Shown: positions 1 to 12,232 of the stretch, piece after piece
Numbering within the stretch: the stretch's first letter is position 1
How the letters are laid out: each line of letters begins with the position of its first letter
Assembly: GCF_032062135.1 (NCBI RefSeq)
Contig: NC_092859.1
Coordinates: 41,475,008-41,539,007, forward strand
DNA from: Pyxicephalus adspersus
Taxonomy: Eukaryota > Chordata > Amphibia > Anura > Pyxicephalidae
DNA length: 64,000 nucleotides
Direction: 5' to 3'
Made by a program: the position numbers and the translations under genes
The notes under the pieces: model-generated
Told to the model about the DNA's origin: nothing
Databases searched by the model: none
What the model saw: the letters and a program-made list of their open reading frames with translations, nothing else

Positions 1-242
1 TTTCTTATCCATGAAAAGATTAAAAGATTGGTTTTAATATTTTTGGTGTGACCCCCTTGGCTTTTCTTTGATCGCATAACTCTCGATTTTAATAAAAAAT
101 AAATGGTAAAATGAACCTCAAAAGAACTATATAAGTAAATAAAAGGTTGTTATGTTACCAGACTATTACTGAGGGGTATTAAAACACATCTCCTAATTAT
201 TTGTTTTTTATTTCTTTTTATGTTATTATTATTAACTATAGT

Positions 243-2100
243 AAGATCTATGGTGTTACGGGTCAGTTTTGACCCATATATATTTATTTCAACAAAAGGC
301 AAAAAAAACGTTTTTTTTCTTTCAAAAATAGAAAAGCATAACAAGTAATAATACAAAATGTAGATTTGCAAGTTTAAAAAAACAACCAATCAAGCATATC
401 ACACTAATAGAAATTCTTTGTGCAAGAACATGCATGTTGTGTGTGTTTAGATGCATGTGTGGCAAAAAGTGAAACTCAGGGCTGGCTGAGGATGCTGACG
501 CTAATGCTCTTTGTGTTGTTAATGACGTGGACGGAGTGCTTGGCGAGCTCTGCAGCTGTCTGACAAAGGCTGTAGTGACTGGGTCTCGGGGAACCCGTCA
601 ATGTGCGCCTTGACAAGGGAATTTCCTAGCTCCTCAAGAAACATTCTCTGCTTGTTTTTTCCAACCCAGTTGGATGTGGGTCCACAACACAAACGCATCA
701 TACGCAGACACATCTAAGATGTTATATAACACAACCATTGTCCATCTGCTGGTCATTCGCTGACAAATGTAGCTGGCAGTCAGCTTGTTCAGGTTGTCCA
801 CTCCTTTGTTTTTATTGTAATTCAGGATAAGTATGGGCTATTTGTCATTTTTTGATGACACAGCTGCATCTTTGTGAAAAGTGGATATAAGTATAAGTGT
901 TTCCTCCTGAGAAGTCGAAGGTCATAGCTGGTAAAAAAAAAAAACTGTCACGCGTGATATTGTGACCCCGCAGTCATATTAAGGACCACACGTTTTCCTT
1001 GGTTTTTCTCTGGGATGCCACTTGCAGGTTTGCCTGTAAAAATCTGTAGATTCCACGCATAGCTTGTTTTGCATAACAGGCTGCCCAGGTTTAATTTCGT
1101 ATTTGCCTGGCTTACTGGGCATTTATTGCCGGAAGGGGCATTTTCCACGGAAAGGGACAAAACGTTCATCTACTGAGGCCCAGGGAGCCGCACTGTGGAA
1201 GGAGCCGCACTCATCTGTGCCCAACATCCCTGATGGGAGCAAGCTTGTCAGCTTTTGCTCTAGTATCTCTGTTGTCAAATCTGAGAACTCTTGAGATCAT
1301 TCGAAAGGTCGGAAGTGACATTGTTGACCGGAAAATTGTTCTGCCTGATGACGCATCCCAGAGACTATGACTGGCCTCATTATAGAATCTGTACACTCCA
1401 GCAAGAAGAAGAACACCAATATTAGTATCCAGGCATTCCTCAACAATGTCATTCCACATGTCCCCATGGACTTTTGTTCCTTCAAGGTTTATCATAGAAA
1501 TTATGACTTTTTTATTGACAATGTCACTTAATCTAGTCACAGCAAACCTCGTGATCCCAGGGGTCATTTTTTTGACATTTTCAGCAGCTTGTCATGTATG
1601 TCAGGAGGTACTGAACTCCATCAGATGTTACTTTTAAATTTGAATGTTTCAGCAGGAATGGAAACAGTTTCAGCAGTGGTGGCCTCCTCATTAGACTCAT
1701 CAGATGTGTCTGTGAATTCTGGTTAACACTCTACTTCATCTTCCATCTCAGAAACCTGTTTATTCGTATCCCTATGCTGGTCTGCATCCTCTGTCTCATT
1801 TTCATCCAAGATATAATCCATAATTTTACTTTTTGTATATCTTCTATGCATTTTTGCAATATACAAAAAGGAGATGTGTGCTTTGCAAGTAACAAGACTA
1901 ACTGAATAGTTCCTTCTATGTCTGGAATGCCTGTTTGTTTTGTCTGTTTTGCTACAGATAAAAAGCCTGAGGGATAAGCCCTGAATATAGGAGGGGGAAG
2001 GAGAGGGCTGGCAGTCGGATTTTAGTGTGTGTATGATTTCAGTTTTGGCACTAATTATTGTTATATAATCTTATATTATAACCGGGTTGAAACTGACCAT
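243..2100 (-). mobile_element. piggyBac-type DNA transposon remnant
   Basis: The edges are marked by imperfect inverted repeats: GGGTCAGTTTTGACCC near 257-272, and on the other strand GGTCAGTTTCAACCCGG near 2082-2098. Between them is a broken PGBD-type transposase on the minus strand. Exact ends and a TTAA target duplication were not resolved. Confidence 0.75.
519..1850 (-). pseudogene. piggyBac (PGBD4-like) transposase pseudogene
   Basis: Pieces in order on the minus strand: an N-terminus near 1850 (MHRRYTKSKIMDYILDENET, then an acidic stretch); 1567-1211 with LLLAGVYRFYNEASHSLWDA, GRTIFRSTMS and DKLAPIRDV; 1169-948 with KTSYAWNLQIFTGKPASG and GKRVVL; about 850-700 with YNKNKGVDNLNKLTASY; and 713-519 with RMFLEELGNSLV. 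These are hallmark motifs of the DDE_Tnp_1_7 family. Frameshifts and stops separate the pieces, so it is dead. Confidence 0.88.
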
Positions 2101-3941
2101 AAACAACACAAAGGTCATAACTTTCACCACAGCATTTTATAATTTAGTGAAATTGATTATTATTGTTTATGTAGAGGATCCTGACAAAGTAAAAAAAAGA
2201 ACCTTGATGCAATTAACAAATTTATGTGGTACATTTAAAAAATGAAAACAGGTCATAAATGTAATTATGTTACATAAATCTAAGTATATAGGAAGGTTAC
2301 AAAACATCCATCATTAGAAATTTTGGAAAGTTAAAGTGAAGTGAAAATACATTTATAATTACCAATACAGGCTATAACAGTAATCATGAGATTTACTGAA
2401 TTCCCCTGTGGTAAACAGAGAGACAAAAAAGAACCATTCCAGCTTTAGGTGAAAAGCAGAAACTACAGTAGTAAGTCCTGAGCCTCAACACCAGTTTGTC
2501 TCTGTGCAAGACCAAAAATTGTTCTCTGAAACGTTAGGTCAAAAGGCCAGACATTTACCTCACAGATATGATAGCTACAAGGAAAACAGCTTTGTGGGCG
2601 AGAGTGTAGACAAGAATGTATCTAACAGGGTTAAACAGCAGTTTCTAAAATGCAAAGAGAAGCAAATTCATATTGCACAGAGATTTTGGGGTAAGCAGAG
2701 GGGGTACATGTAAAAATACTTCCCAGGTTCTAATCAAGGATTGAGAGGTCAATGGTCTTTCACACAGAAAGGGGAAGAATTCTGACCCATAATAGTCCTG
2801 AGAGCGAAACACTGTTCCAGACCCAAAAGCAAGAAGAACAAGACTCATTCCACAGAACAACTCTCAGGGTGGAAGCCCCAAGACATCAAAGTATGTTGTC
2901 CACATCCTATAAAAGCCTTGCACGAAGACTTCCTAGCTTTGTAGGAATCACAAACTTAGAAGTGCCCCTTTGTCTCAGGACGTGGACTTCAAACAACCCT
3001 GTCCAATTTGTTGTTGAACCTTAAATCCAGGAACTCCACACTTAGCATCCCCCAACTATTGCACAGGTACTGGAACACATCTGGGTAAAGAGACCACTTC
3101 TATGGGTCAAGCACCGCCAAATGTCTACGTTTGCAATGTACATAGCTAACAAGGCTGTAATATGCAGTTCAGGACAGAATCCAATCTAACACTCTTGCCA
3201 CAGTGCGACTTCTGGTTCCTTCCTGATGTAAGTCACCATCATGGTGTTGTCCAACTAAAACAGATAGGAAGATCTACAGAAGGATGGTTCAATATGGCAG
3301 AGATGGTGAAATCACAGTGCTATTCTGTTTGATGGAAGATGGGACATATAATCCACTGGACTGAGGGTGACCGGATTCCTCTCCAGCAAAATAGGCTGGC
3401 AGGAAAGAAGCACTTGTTTGACTGAGAGTCAGATTCCTGAGCCTGAACTAATCAGGGACAACCTAGTAACCCAAATGAAAGCGTGCCCTTTGAACGCCTA
3501 CATGTGCAGGCCTTTTAAGGTCTAAATGTCTGAAAACTGCAGAAAGGGACAGGCGATAAATGCGCAGCTCTGCATAGGAAGCAGGGACACCCAGCACACC
3601 CCAGACTGAATGAACTCCTATGCGCCTGCACAGGGGTTAGGTCATTCCAACCCAACCAATCAAGATGGCAGAAGACGGAAACCAGGAAGAGAAGGAAGAA
3701 TTTGGCGGAAGGAAAAAGATGTGACAGGACAGTGACAGGTGAGAGCAATTTAAAAAATGCTATCAGGCAGATGAGTGGATTTTATTTCAGAAGGGACATT
3801 GCCTATCACTTCTTCCAAAAAAATGACCTGCCTGGTCACAAATTTTTTAAATTTGGGGTTTCGTTCCAGTTTAAAAACCGTTGGATTACATACACTTTAT
3901 ATATTTAAGAAAAACAGAGAGAATGTATTAGAACTAAATAC
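2101..3941. other. RNF213 intron sequence, no gene seen
   Basis: AT-rich intronic sequence left of exon 20. Short open frames at 2504-3024 and 3515-3748 have no recognisable domain and no splice context matching the next RNF213 segment. The block around 3490-3740 looks repeat-derived. Confidence 0.5.
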
Positions 3942-4088
3942 CTTTTATATAAGGATCCAGGTTCTGAATCATTTTGAGAAGGCTGTCCACCCATTTACGC
4001 TCTGATTGTAGTTTGAATAATTCAGCTTTTCTCAAGTTTAACACTTCATTTATTTCAGTCAGGGAGAGCTTCTCTTTTTTTTCAACTT
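3942..4088 (-). CDS. rnf213: RNF213 exon 20, last exon seen in the window
   Basis: A 147-bp exon encodes KKEKLSLTEINEVLNLRKAE, then RKWVDSLLKMIQNLDPYIK. Human has REKSLSPQDEQCAVEEALDWRREE...KRCVDSLLKMCGNVKHLI. The acceptor is ACTTTTTCAG; the donor AAAAG|GTATTT leaves phase 1. I found no match to the next RNF213 segment between here and position 1, so the following exons are probably outside the window. Confidence 0.9.
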
Positions 4089-4183
4089 CTGAAAAAGTAA
4101 AGCAGTCCATAAGGCCTGTTATATATACTATGCCTCCAGTAATTCACAGAAAGTATTGCTCAGTGTTGCATCAGAGGACTTAC

Positions 4184-4357
4184 TCAGTGTACAGATGGTT
4201 ACAAACTGCTCCTTGTGTGTTAGAATACTCTCCATATGTTTAAACAGCACCTCCCCATCCATGACATTTCTTACAGCTTCCAGGAACACAGATTCTGAAA
4301 GAGCCACTAGTACTTGAATATCTTCCCCAAACTGTAAAATGATGTTGCCATCCGTTC
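4184..4357 (-). CDS. rnf213: RNF213 exon 19
   Basis: A 174-bp exon encodes TDGNIILQFGEDIQVLVALS, then ESVFLEAVRNVMDG and HMESILTHKEQFVTI. The human counterpart is TDEKILANVTEDAKRLIAVADSVL...QLELIIKHKNQFLDI. The acceptor is TTCATTTCAG and the donor CTGA|GTAAGT. Phase 1 in and out. Confidence 0.95.
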
Positions 4358-4921
4358 CTGAAATGAAACAATATGAACTGTTAGTAATAACATCCTATTT
4401 TAGTGTCCCTAATAGTCAAAAAGGAACACAGGTAGGTTTCCTGTTTCCCAACAAACTTATAAATAATAGTTTTATTGTATTTTTATGTTTAATATATCTA
4501 CTTTGTCCATAAAACTATACTATTACTATGGCTTTCATTTATAAATTTAAGATACTGTTTATAATAATGCAGCTGATTCATTATTCCGAAAGAACAAGCA
4601 TTACAAATATTTGTGCCCCAACATTATTATTGATCTAAAAATCACCATCATCTTCTGAGGTGCTAAGCAAGGAAAAAAATACAAAAAAAAACATACATAA
4701 ATGTCAGTATTACTAATACAGACGATGTTTAACAAAATACAAAGAAATTACAAATTACAAGGAAACAATTGGGAGAGAACCTTTCCCTTGTTACATTATA
4801 ATCTAAATGGAATGCAGGGACACAAAAGTTAAGGTAATAAGTAAGCAAGCTTTATATCTAGAGGTAATGGTTCCTGAGTCAAGTTGCGATTGTCAAGATA
4901 GATTGTATACTTGTCTGTATT

Positions 4922-4947
4922 GTAAGTAAGTAAGTAAGTAAGTAAGT
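4922..4947. repeat. (AAGT)n microsatellite
   Basis: About six tandem copies of the tetramer GTAA/AAGT, in the intron between exons 18 and 19. Confidence 0.9.
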
Positions 4948-6784
4948 GAATTTCCAGAGTATGCTTAAAAGTTTCAAGGGGTCGCATTCTAGGGGAGGGG
5001 AAAACGTGTGAAAAATTCTGTATGCAGAATTTGTGAAGTGTAAGGAGGTAATTTTAGTGGACGGCAGAAGAAGGTTGTTTGCAGGGCAGAAGTTGCAGAT
5101 GATGTGATATTGGGAAATTAAAGATGTATGAAGAAGACAGGTTATTGACTGTGAAAACAGAAATGAGTAGAAATGGTAAAGAGCTTGGTAGGAAGGGACA
5201 GCAGCTGAGTAGAAGAGATCATTATGGATTGAACAAGTGCTGGTTTATTAGCTGCTAGGCCACAGAAAAAAATTGCAATAAATAATTAGTTTTACTTATG
5301 GACTCCTGAGGGAAATACAGGAAATGAACATTCTGCCTGTACAGCTGTAATAAGGGCAGGAACATATATAATTATTTATATATAATATTATATATAAGCT
5401 GCCAAAAGTATTATTATCTCAACAAAAAATGTGATCAACCAATTATATCATAAACATATATGATCCATTCCCTTTGGGGAAAAAAACTTCCTTGGAGCAG
5501 TAAATTCCACATGTACTGTACATCGCTATTTATCATCTGGAACACACTATATATTCACTGTACCATATAGATCAGCAACATAAAACAGGAACTATTTAGT
5601 CTAGAAACTAATTACATTGAGTTAAATATATTGTTGTATACAGACAATTCCAAAGTAAGCTATCCATGAATGCACTATCATGAATGCTCTCTGTATGTGG
5701 GCTACAGAAATAAAGATTGACAAGGACAGTTATCTTCTCTCTTTTTTTAACATTTCTTAAAAATGTTTTTACATCCAAATGGTTTGTTGGGGAACAGGTC
5801 AAGCCTTTATACGGTCACTTTGGTCGATTACAAAGTATTTAAAAATAGTTATGCGGTAATGTTAAACATTAGGGGTAGGAGATTAAATGCTAAGTTATCT
5901 TTAGGGTTAAATTCCAAAAATTATAGGGATCACAAAAACATTTTATTGTGTTTTGAATAGAGTGGAAAAGGGTTGGAACCACTGTCACAGCTTTTTGTGG
6001 TCTGTATATGCTGTAAAAAGGCTTTAGCGTGTATGCAAACATGTGCAGTAGATATTCTTATAAGAGTGGGGGACAGGTACAACTTTTCACAATGCTTTAA
6101 TTGCTCCATCCATTCCTGTTCTGGAGACAACAATACCCCCAATTTTTCTACTGGTGTTGGATCACCCATTATACCCATCTCAAGTTATAACGTTTTTTTT
6201 TTAACGTTGCTTATATTTTAAGCTATGAGAACCTAACATTCTTGTTGAAAAAGGGAACAACGGTTAACAAAATCATCCTACTCTCTTTCCATTTCTAATT
6301 TGGAATGTATATGTTTGAACATAACCTAAAAATAGTGGAAGAGTAAAGATATTTTTAAATATTACTTTAAATATCTGTCGTAGTAGGCAAGTATGATGTA
6401 ATTTTTATTCCATGTATGTCAATGAAAAACATAAGTATAAAAAGAGATACTCGAAGGGACAGTGGTAGAGAAAGACCATCATTTTCTCTTACACGCTGTA
6501 TCATGAATCAAGATATATCTTTGTAAGATTCTTTTAAATTTTTTCTGAACTTCATTACCAGTTTGTATTTTTACATACATCAAATTTACTTTTTATTTAC
6601 TGACAAAAGACCTTTCAACACAAATATTTTTACTTATTTAACTGCAAGTCAACCCCCACCACAAAGTACGGAATCAGACAGGCCTGATGAGAAATATATT
6701 TATCTACAATAACGACTATAAACAATTATTTTAAGGTAAAATGTACCCAATACATTTGAGTTAATCGTAGCAAGTAACACTTAC

Positions 6785-6968
6785 CATAAATTTTAAAGAT
6801 GTATGTAGCATCAGCCCATGTTAACAAGTGCTGTAAAATTCTACTACTGTCTTTAATGTTGTTTCCTTCATCATCTTTTGGCCAAGAATTTTCTATAACA
6901 CTTGACACCAAACGACCAAAATTTGCAAGATTGTATGCGTCTAATTGACTAAGAATATTTGTCTTTGA
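6785..6968 (-). CDS. rnf213: RNF213 exon 18
   Basis: A 184-bp exon encodes LANFGRLVSSVIENSWPKDD, then ILQHLLTWADATYIFKIYG. Human RNF213 has LRKFGIVLSAVITKSWPRTADNF and ILKHLLTLADVKHVFRLCG. The acceptor is TAAAACAG and the donor TATG|GTAAGT. Phase 0 in, phase 1 out. Confidence 0.96.
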
Positions 6969-8516
6969 CTGTTTTAAAAAGAAGGAAAACATGCATTTAA
7001 ATGTGAAATATAACACAAATTCACCTGACCCATGCAACACATTGCTAACTGCATTGAACAAGAATTTGAAACTCAGATGCAGGTTGCTATTGAAAACTCC
7101 ACTTTCATTTAAAAAAAAGATAATACAGCATATGCAAATCACAAACCAATTTTGTATTAAAATATTGTTCCATTTCAAACTGCAACCACTGTAATGTTAT
7201 AAAATTTGTCAAAATATTTAATCCAACATGGCAGCCTGGAAACATTCAGTGTTGGCTTACATAAATATTCTTGCTTCTGTGATTGGTTTACTGATTCTCC
7301 TAAAAGTATGAACAATAACATAAGTAAAATTTTAGGTTCACCTAAAATTCCTCAGTGTGGTCGAAAACCTGACAGGGTGGGAATACTACTGTCTTCCTTT
7401 TTAAAGCAAGGGAATGCACCAGCTCATCACAATAAGTCACATACTCCCTTTCAGAATTATAAAATACAAAAAAATACAAATACAATAAAATACGCATACC
7501 CAATAGGACTTTATCAGAACAGTACACATGCTCAAAGGCTGTGCTTTTGCTTGCACTGTATTTCTGCAGATTATACATTTGAACTCCAAGCTTGGTAGTT
7601 AGTAGTCAGCTTGTTCTTGCCAAATGCTGAATGCATTATTTTGTTCATCCTAAAAGCAGTCAGAGAGCATGTCTTTCTGTCTGGACAGCTTGCTATATGT
7701 TGAGTGGCCAGTTGCCTCATCACCTCCAAATAGTTTTAAACAAGCAACACTTGCATTACCATATCAGCACTGCTGGACAAAGCTATATTTGGGCTTTGGG
7801 CTCTGAGTGAACCTCTACTTTTCCCCACCCTACAATACTGAGCAGCTTTTGTCTCTGAGCCACACCTATCTCAACTCCTTTCCTGATCCAATCTAATTGC
7901 TCAGCATCCCAAGTTGCAAGTTATCTAGCATTTCAGAATGCTAATGGTGTAGCAATCTCTTTCCAGGCAGTTTAACATAATATATCTGTCAGTGCTTATT
8001 TTTTGTCAGGAGTTGGCCTTATTGGATCAAAGCATTACTCATTTCACCCATCCCAATGGTGCAGTGATACCCAGTTCATTTGGATTCCTAAAGTATTGTG
8101 ACTGGTGAGGTGAGTCCTACCAGATTCTATAAGCACTGTTGATTTTCTGGTCCCCCTCTAAACTCTGTGGTTCCTACCTCCAGTCCCCCACCAACCCACA
8201 AGAACACAATAATAATGATGGAGAGATAATCGATCAACTTGGTAAGCACAGCAGTGGAACAGGAATCTGACACTCCTGACACTGTAGGATTCTGCATTTA
8301 CTTCAGCTAGCAGAATTTCTTGCAGAGAATGAAGACTGGGTGAAAAGGAAGAATAAAATGTCCCTATGCAGGTAAAAGTTTATTGTAAACATTTATTTCA
8401 GTGACAGAGTCACCACAAAAATGTGCCATCAATATTTTCATCTTTACAATAATACCATACTCTAAAATATACAATTTTACACACTTAAAAAAACACCTTG
8501 ATGTGAAGTAATTTAC

Positions 8517-8639
8517 CTGGCATGCCATATGCACTGCTTCAATGGCACAGTCTTCAAAGCATTTAGATATGGAGGGGTGAAGATCTTTAAACTGATATTG
8601 TTCCCTACAGTACAAGGAAATTTGATTAATTGCATCCTC
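8517..8639 (-). CDS. rnf213: RNF213 exon 17
   Basis: A 123-bp exon (41 codons, phase 0 both ends) encodes ISKCFEDCAIEAVHMACQ at its end, matching human VAKTFEKCIIEAVSSACQ. The acceptor is TTTTTTCATAG and the donor TGCCAG|GTAAAT. Confidence 0.95.
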
Positions 8640-9292
8640 CTATGAAAAAAAAAAATTAAAAAACATGTATTAGTGTTTTTTTTGTAGTACGTATTAAGTA
8701 ATGTAATACCAGCCTAAACGTTTCCGAGCATTTGCTACTACACATGTACAGAGTCTACTTTTTACTCCTGGTCCCACTGAGGACAGTAGATGAACAAAGA
8801 CTTTGTAGCGGAAGTGCACACATTTGTAAGTAGAATTTATTTTTTTATTTTACAAATAAGAAGGTATCTATTTTTTCGCCTAAAAATTATATAAGTATAT
8901 TGCTTCGAGCAACTGGCAAAGTATTGCCAACAGCCCCAGTTTTTTGAACAGACTGAATAGCCTATTTTGGAAACAGACCTGAATGCTGGGAGATGAGACT
9001 GCACACACAGGTAAGTTAGCTCAATGAAAAAAACACACTTTACCGCTCTCCTCAGATATGGGACTGCCTGGATTTTTAGTTGCAGGGCCAATCAACAGGA
9101 GATGAGAAATCCCAGTATGTTTTGCCATTTAGGCTTAATGGTTTCCCTTTATTAGACTTTTCAGTTGCATAAGTAATTCTAAGAATATTGCTGAAAACCC
9201 TAAAAAAAAGAAAAATCCTAGAAAAACTGAAAATATTCTTTTATTTTCTATCTTGAATATATAAATAAAGTCAGGTTAGTTTCTGAAAATAC

Positions 9293-9382
9293 CTGTTTTA
9301 TCTTCCTGACTAGAACACTGAGAAGAGTGTCCTTCCACTTTGGAGATACATTTTCACCAGCCTTCAGAAACTGATTCAATGC
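9293..9382 (-). CDS. rnf213: RNF213 exon 16
   Basis: A 90-bp exon (30 codons, phase 0 both ends; acceptor TTTATGTAG, donor AAACAG|GTATTT) encodes ALNQFLKAGENVSPKWKDTL followed by LSVLVRKIKQ. It corresponds to human [27 protein letters not shown], including the shared WK(D/E)(T/S)L. Confidence 0.87.
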
Positions 9383-9439
9383 CTACATAAAAAACAAGCT
9401 AAGTTTAATGAATACATAAACTATTAAAAACAAAAAACA

Positions 9440-9478
9440 TATATATATATACATACACAAACACACACACACACACAA
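9440..9478. repeat. (AT)n/(AC)n compound microsatellite
   Basis: An AT dinucleotide run passes into ACAC repeats, just upstream (in gene orientation) of exon 16. Confidence 0.85.
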
Positions 9479-9526
9479 GATGTCAAACCCAGCAATACTC
9501 AGCCCAGAGGACTAAGAAAAGACTTT

Positions 9527-9750
9527 GGCCCTGATTTATTAAAGCTCTTCAAGGCTAGAGAGAATACACTTTCACCAGTGAAGATGGGTGATCCAACAAA
9601 CCTGGTATGGATCTGGTCCAGGATTAAAAGCATTTGCTAGCAAATAGCAAATGACATTGAAGAAATCAATTCTAGGTTTGCTTGATCACCCAGCTTCACT
9701 GGTGAAAGTGTATTCTCTCCAGCCTTGGAGAGCTTTATTAAATCAGGCCC
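9527..9750. repeat. Foldback MITE copy a (about 220-bp palindrome)
   Basis: The element starts GGCCCTGATTTATTAAAGCT and ends with the near-exact reverse complement AGCTTTATTAAATCAGGCCC. The arms, including TCACCAGTGAAG...GGTGATCCA, pair over about 100 bp each. No coding capacity. Related copies lie at 14565, 14869, 23898, 28934, 29561, 54866, 57785 and 63118. Confidence 0.9.
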
Positions 9751-9923
9751 TTTGAGTGCAGTGTATCATGCCCCCACCTCCTGAGGAATGGGTAGGTCAC
9801 CCAGAATGTTACAAGACCAGCCACAGGACATTATACAAATGCAAAATGCTGACTGCTGTCTCAAAGGGAAAAACGTGGAGATTGGTAGTAAATTAAAACA
9901 CATGGTAGAGGCAGTGGTATAAA

Positions 9924-10340
9924 TACCGTATTTTCCGGCGTATAAGACGACTGGACGTATAAGATGACTGGGCGTATAAGACGACCCCCAGCTTTTCCAG
10001 GTAAAATATAGAGTTTGCTGCACTTAAAAAAAAAAAACAGTAACAAAGAAAATTTTTACTTTAAATAATAGAATTGTCTACCCTTCTATGTAAAGTAGTC
10101 ACACAGCTCCACCTAGTGGCTGTTTTTTTAAATCACAATATTCTATAACACGCATAGAAATCTATACCGCATGGCTGACAGCGTTCCCGAAGCTCTCTGA
10201 CGGCTGACTCTGGCTAACCCGAGCTCGGATCTTCTCCCCGTTCAGGGGATTGGTAAGTACCCGGCGTATAAGACGACCCCCGACTTTCACACAGATTTTT
10301 TGGGGTTAAAAAGTCGTCTTATACGCCGGAAAATACGGTA
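9924..10340. mobile_element. MITE with 28-bp terminal inverted repeats (CCGTATTTTCCGGCG family)
   Basis: Ends are TACCGTATTTTCCGGCGTAT... and ...ATACGCCGGAAAATACGGTA, a perfect inverted repeat of about 28 bp. CGTATAAGACGAC-type units recur inside. It is non-coding and 417 bp long. A related but distinct subfamily (CGGACCATAAGACGCAC) occurs at 39667 and 41085. Confidence 0.88.
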
Positions 10341-10564
10341 GTTTGACTGCACTGTCATGTCATAACCGTTTGATAGAACTTGCAATTTGTACGTGCAGAA
10401 TAATATTAATACTTGGAAAACGGATGGTAAATACATTTTGTAATGAAACATCAGGAAGTAACCTCATAAAAGAGATAAGAAAGTTGAAATAAAGGAAAGC
10501 CAGGGTAGGCGGAGATCCATTTTTGAAGAAGAAAAAAAAATTTGAATATTAGGGACTTTAGTTA

Positions 10565-10910
10565 AATGTATGGTAAAGTGCTTAAAGCAGACCTGTCATT
10601 TAAATAAAAAAAAATTACACTTAACCTTTACTTCCACAGATCCCTCAATCCCTCCACAGCTGGCCTTAATTTGGTCCCACGCAGTCCTGGATATTTTCTT
10701 CATCTGCCCTGGACACTGCCATCTTCTTCCGTCTTCTGTCTATGTCACTGGGCAAGATTGGGTGACATATCCTGAATTTTTTTTTAAAAAGGGACCCATC
10801 TCACAGCACACACATGAGTGAGATTGGCACTTTTTTTCCATTGATGGAAAAAGCCCCTTCTGTGCATGCCTGACCTTATGATGTATGTGTACCAGGAGGC
10901 TCCTATTCAT
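10565..10910. repeat. Interspersed repeat family R1, copy 1
   Basis: It shares with 37487-37975 and 43627-44095 the order TTAAAGCAG/GGAAC, TCCTGGAT, TTCTTCCGTC, GGTGACAT or GAGATCGG, and CCCCTTCTGTGCATGCC. Non-coding frog repeat of unknown class; a reversed fragment lies at about 12720-12890. Confidence 0.7.
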
Positions 10911-10982
10911 AACAAGGAAACAACAAGTATTGGCTTACTGCTTATTATTTATCAAAAAAATTATACAACAACAAACACTTAC

Positions 10983-11132
10983 CCAAAGCTGTGCTGAAAA
11001 GCTATGACAATAAAATTTTTGCCCATACACATCGTCCAGCCACTTTGTTGTCAATAACAGTACACCATTTAAAACTTTCTCCAGTTCAGACTCCTGTGAA
11101 TCATTTTCTGTCTCCTCTTCTGTATGACAGTG
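10983..11132 (-). CDS. rnf213: RNF213 exon 15
   Basis: A 150-bp exon encodes EEETENDSQESELEKVLNGV and then LLLTTKWLDDVY. It matches human [29 protein letters not shown]. The acceptor CGTAACGTAG is poor in pyrimidines just before the AG but follows a T-rich stretch; it was chosen for phase 0. The donor is TTTGG|GTAAGT. Confidence 0.88.
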
Positions 11133-11264
11133 CTACGTTACGTAAACAAAGATCAATAGTTTTTTTTTTACACATGTGAAATTATACACATATATCCAAT
11201 AATTTGTGTACACTAGATGATTAGGTACTTGAAATTATGTGGAACCTGAATCCCAATACAAAAC

Positions 11265-11405
11265 CATGAAAGTTATAATGAAGCCCCCACCTCTTTGAGT
11301 CTATGACAACATCCAATTCTCTGGAAGGACATTATATAAGAATATGGAATTTGTCTGTTGGAATTTGTGCCCATTCTGCTAAAATACCATTTGTTGGATC
11401 AGGTA
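11265..11405. repeat. Old repeat, left half, split by the 11406-12440 insertion
   Basis: The sequence ending TTTGTTGGATCAGGTAC continues directly into ACTGATTGAAGGAG after position 12441 if the inserted element is removed. It resembles a widespread aquatic-vertebrate repeat with 'gcccattctgc...ggtcaggtactgat'. The class is not certain. Confidence 0.6.
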
Positions 11406-11544
11406 CAGGTAGTCCCCGAGTTACATACACGATAGGCACTGTAGGTTTGTTCCTAAGTTGAATTTGTATGTAAGTCGGAACAGGTACAGTATTTTAATAA
11501 ATGCCATTAGGACAGATGTTTGCCTCAACATATTAGGCAGCGTG

Positions 11545-11705
11545 GTGGCAGTTATTATTACACAATATTAATATAGCGCCAACATATTACGCAGCGCTGT
11601 ACAAAGTCTAAAGTCATGTCACTAGCTGTCCCTCAAAACGGCCCACAATCTAATGTCCCTACCAGAGCCTTAAGCCTTTATTACAGTCTAAGGTCAGTTA
11701 CTAAA
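11545..11705 (-). repeat. SINE tail fragment, reverse orientation, nested
   Basis: ATAGCGCCAACATATTACGC, then AGCGCTGTACAAAG and TCACTAGCTGTCCCTC are the reverse complement of the tail of the SINE at 13048. Confidence 0.75.
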
Positions 11706-11800
11706 TAAAATCCTCACAGTGTGTTAATCACAAACAAAGCAAAAAAAAAAAAAAAACTTTATGGAGCCTAGACATTCATTAACTTCTGGAGCAAGCTGTG

Positions 11801-12232
11801 CCTAAATTCACACTTCCAATTTTAATCGTTCAAAATGAACGACGAACGAACGATCGATTGGGCAAAAATCGTTCGTAAAAAAAGTAACCAACGACGCCGA
11901 CGAACGAGGAAAGTCGTTGGAAACGAACGACCGGACCGGCGGATCGGATTGGACGACGATCGTTGACCATCGTTCGTGTGTACGGTCGTTCGTTGATCGT
12001 CCATGGTCTGAGCATGCGTGACGAACGAACGTTCGTTCACTTCCTGTCGTGCACGTCACTCCCTGTATCGCTCAAACGATCGTATCTATTGTGTGTACAA
12101 TATCTACGAACGATCGTGTCGTTATCTGTATGTGCAGGATCGGTGCTATACGATCGTTCGCAGATATCGTGCAGGATCGTTCGACGTTCGTTTAACAACG
12201 ATAATAATTGGAAGTGTGTACGTAGCTTTAGT
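11801..12232. mobile_element. CpG-rich CGAACG/CGATCG palindromic element nested in the Tc1-like element
   Basis: Inverted ends CTAAATTCACACTTCCAATT and AATTGGAAGTGTGTACG...CTTTAG bound about 430 bp dense in CGATCG and CGAACGAACG motifs. The CpG density is far above the surroundings. Comparison with the second copy of the host element (28158-28606), which lacks it, shows it is an insertion. No transposase, so probably a MITE. A relative lies at about 43440-43605. Confidence 0.8.

Noticed and set aside
6726..7178. 150-codon minus-strand frame taken as one exon
   Set aside because: Only 6785-6968 aligns with RNF213 and is bounded by an AG acceptor and a GTAAGT donor; the rest is intron read-through.
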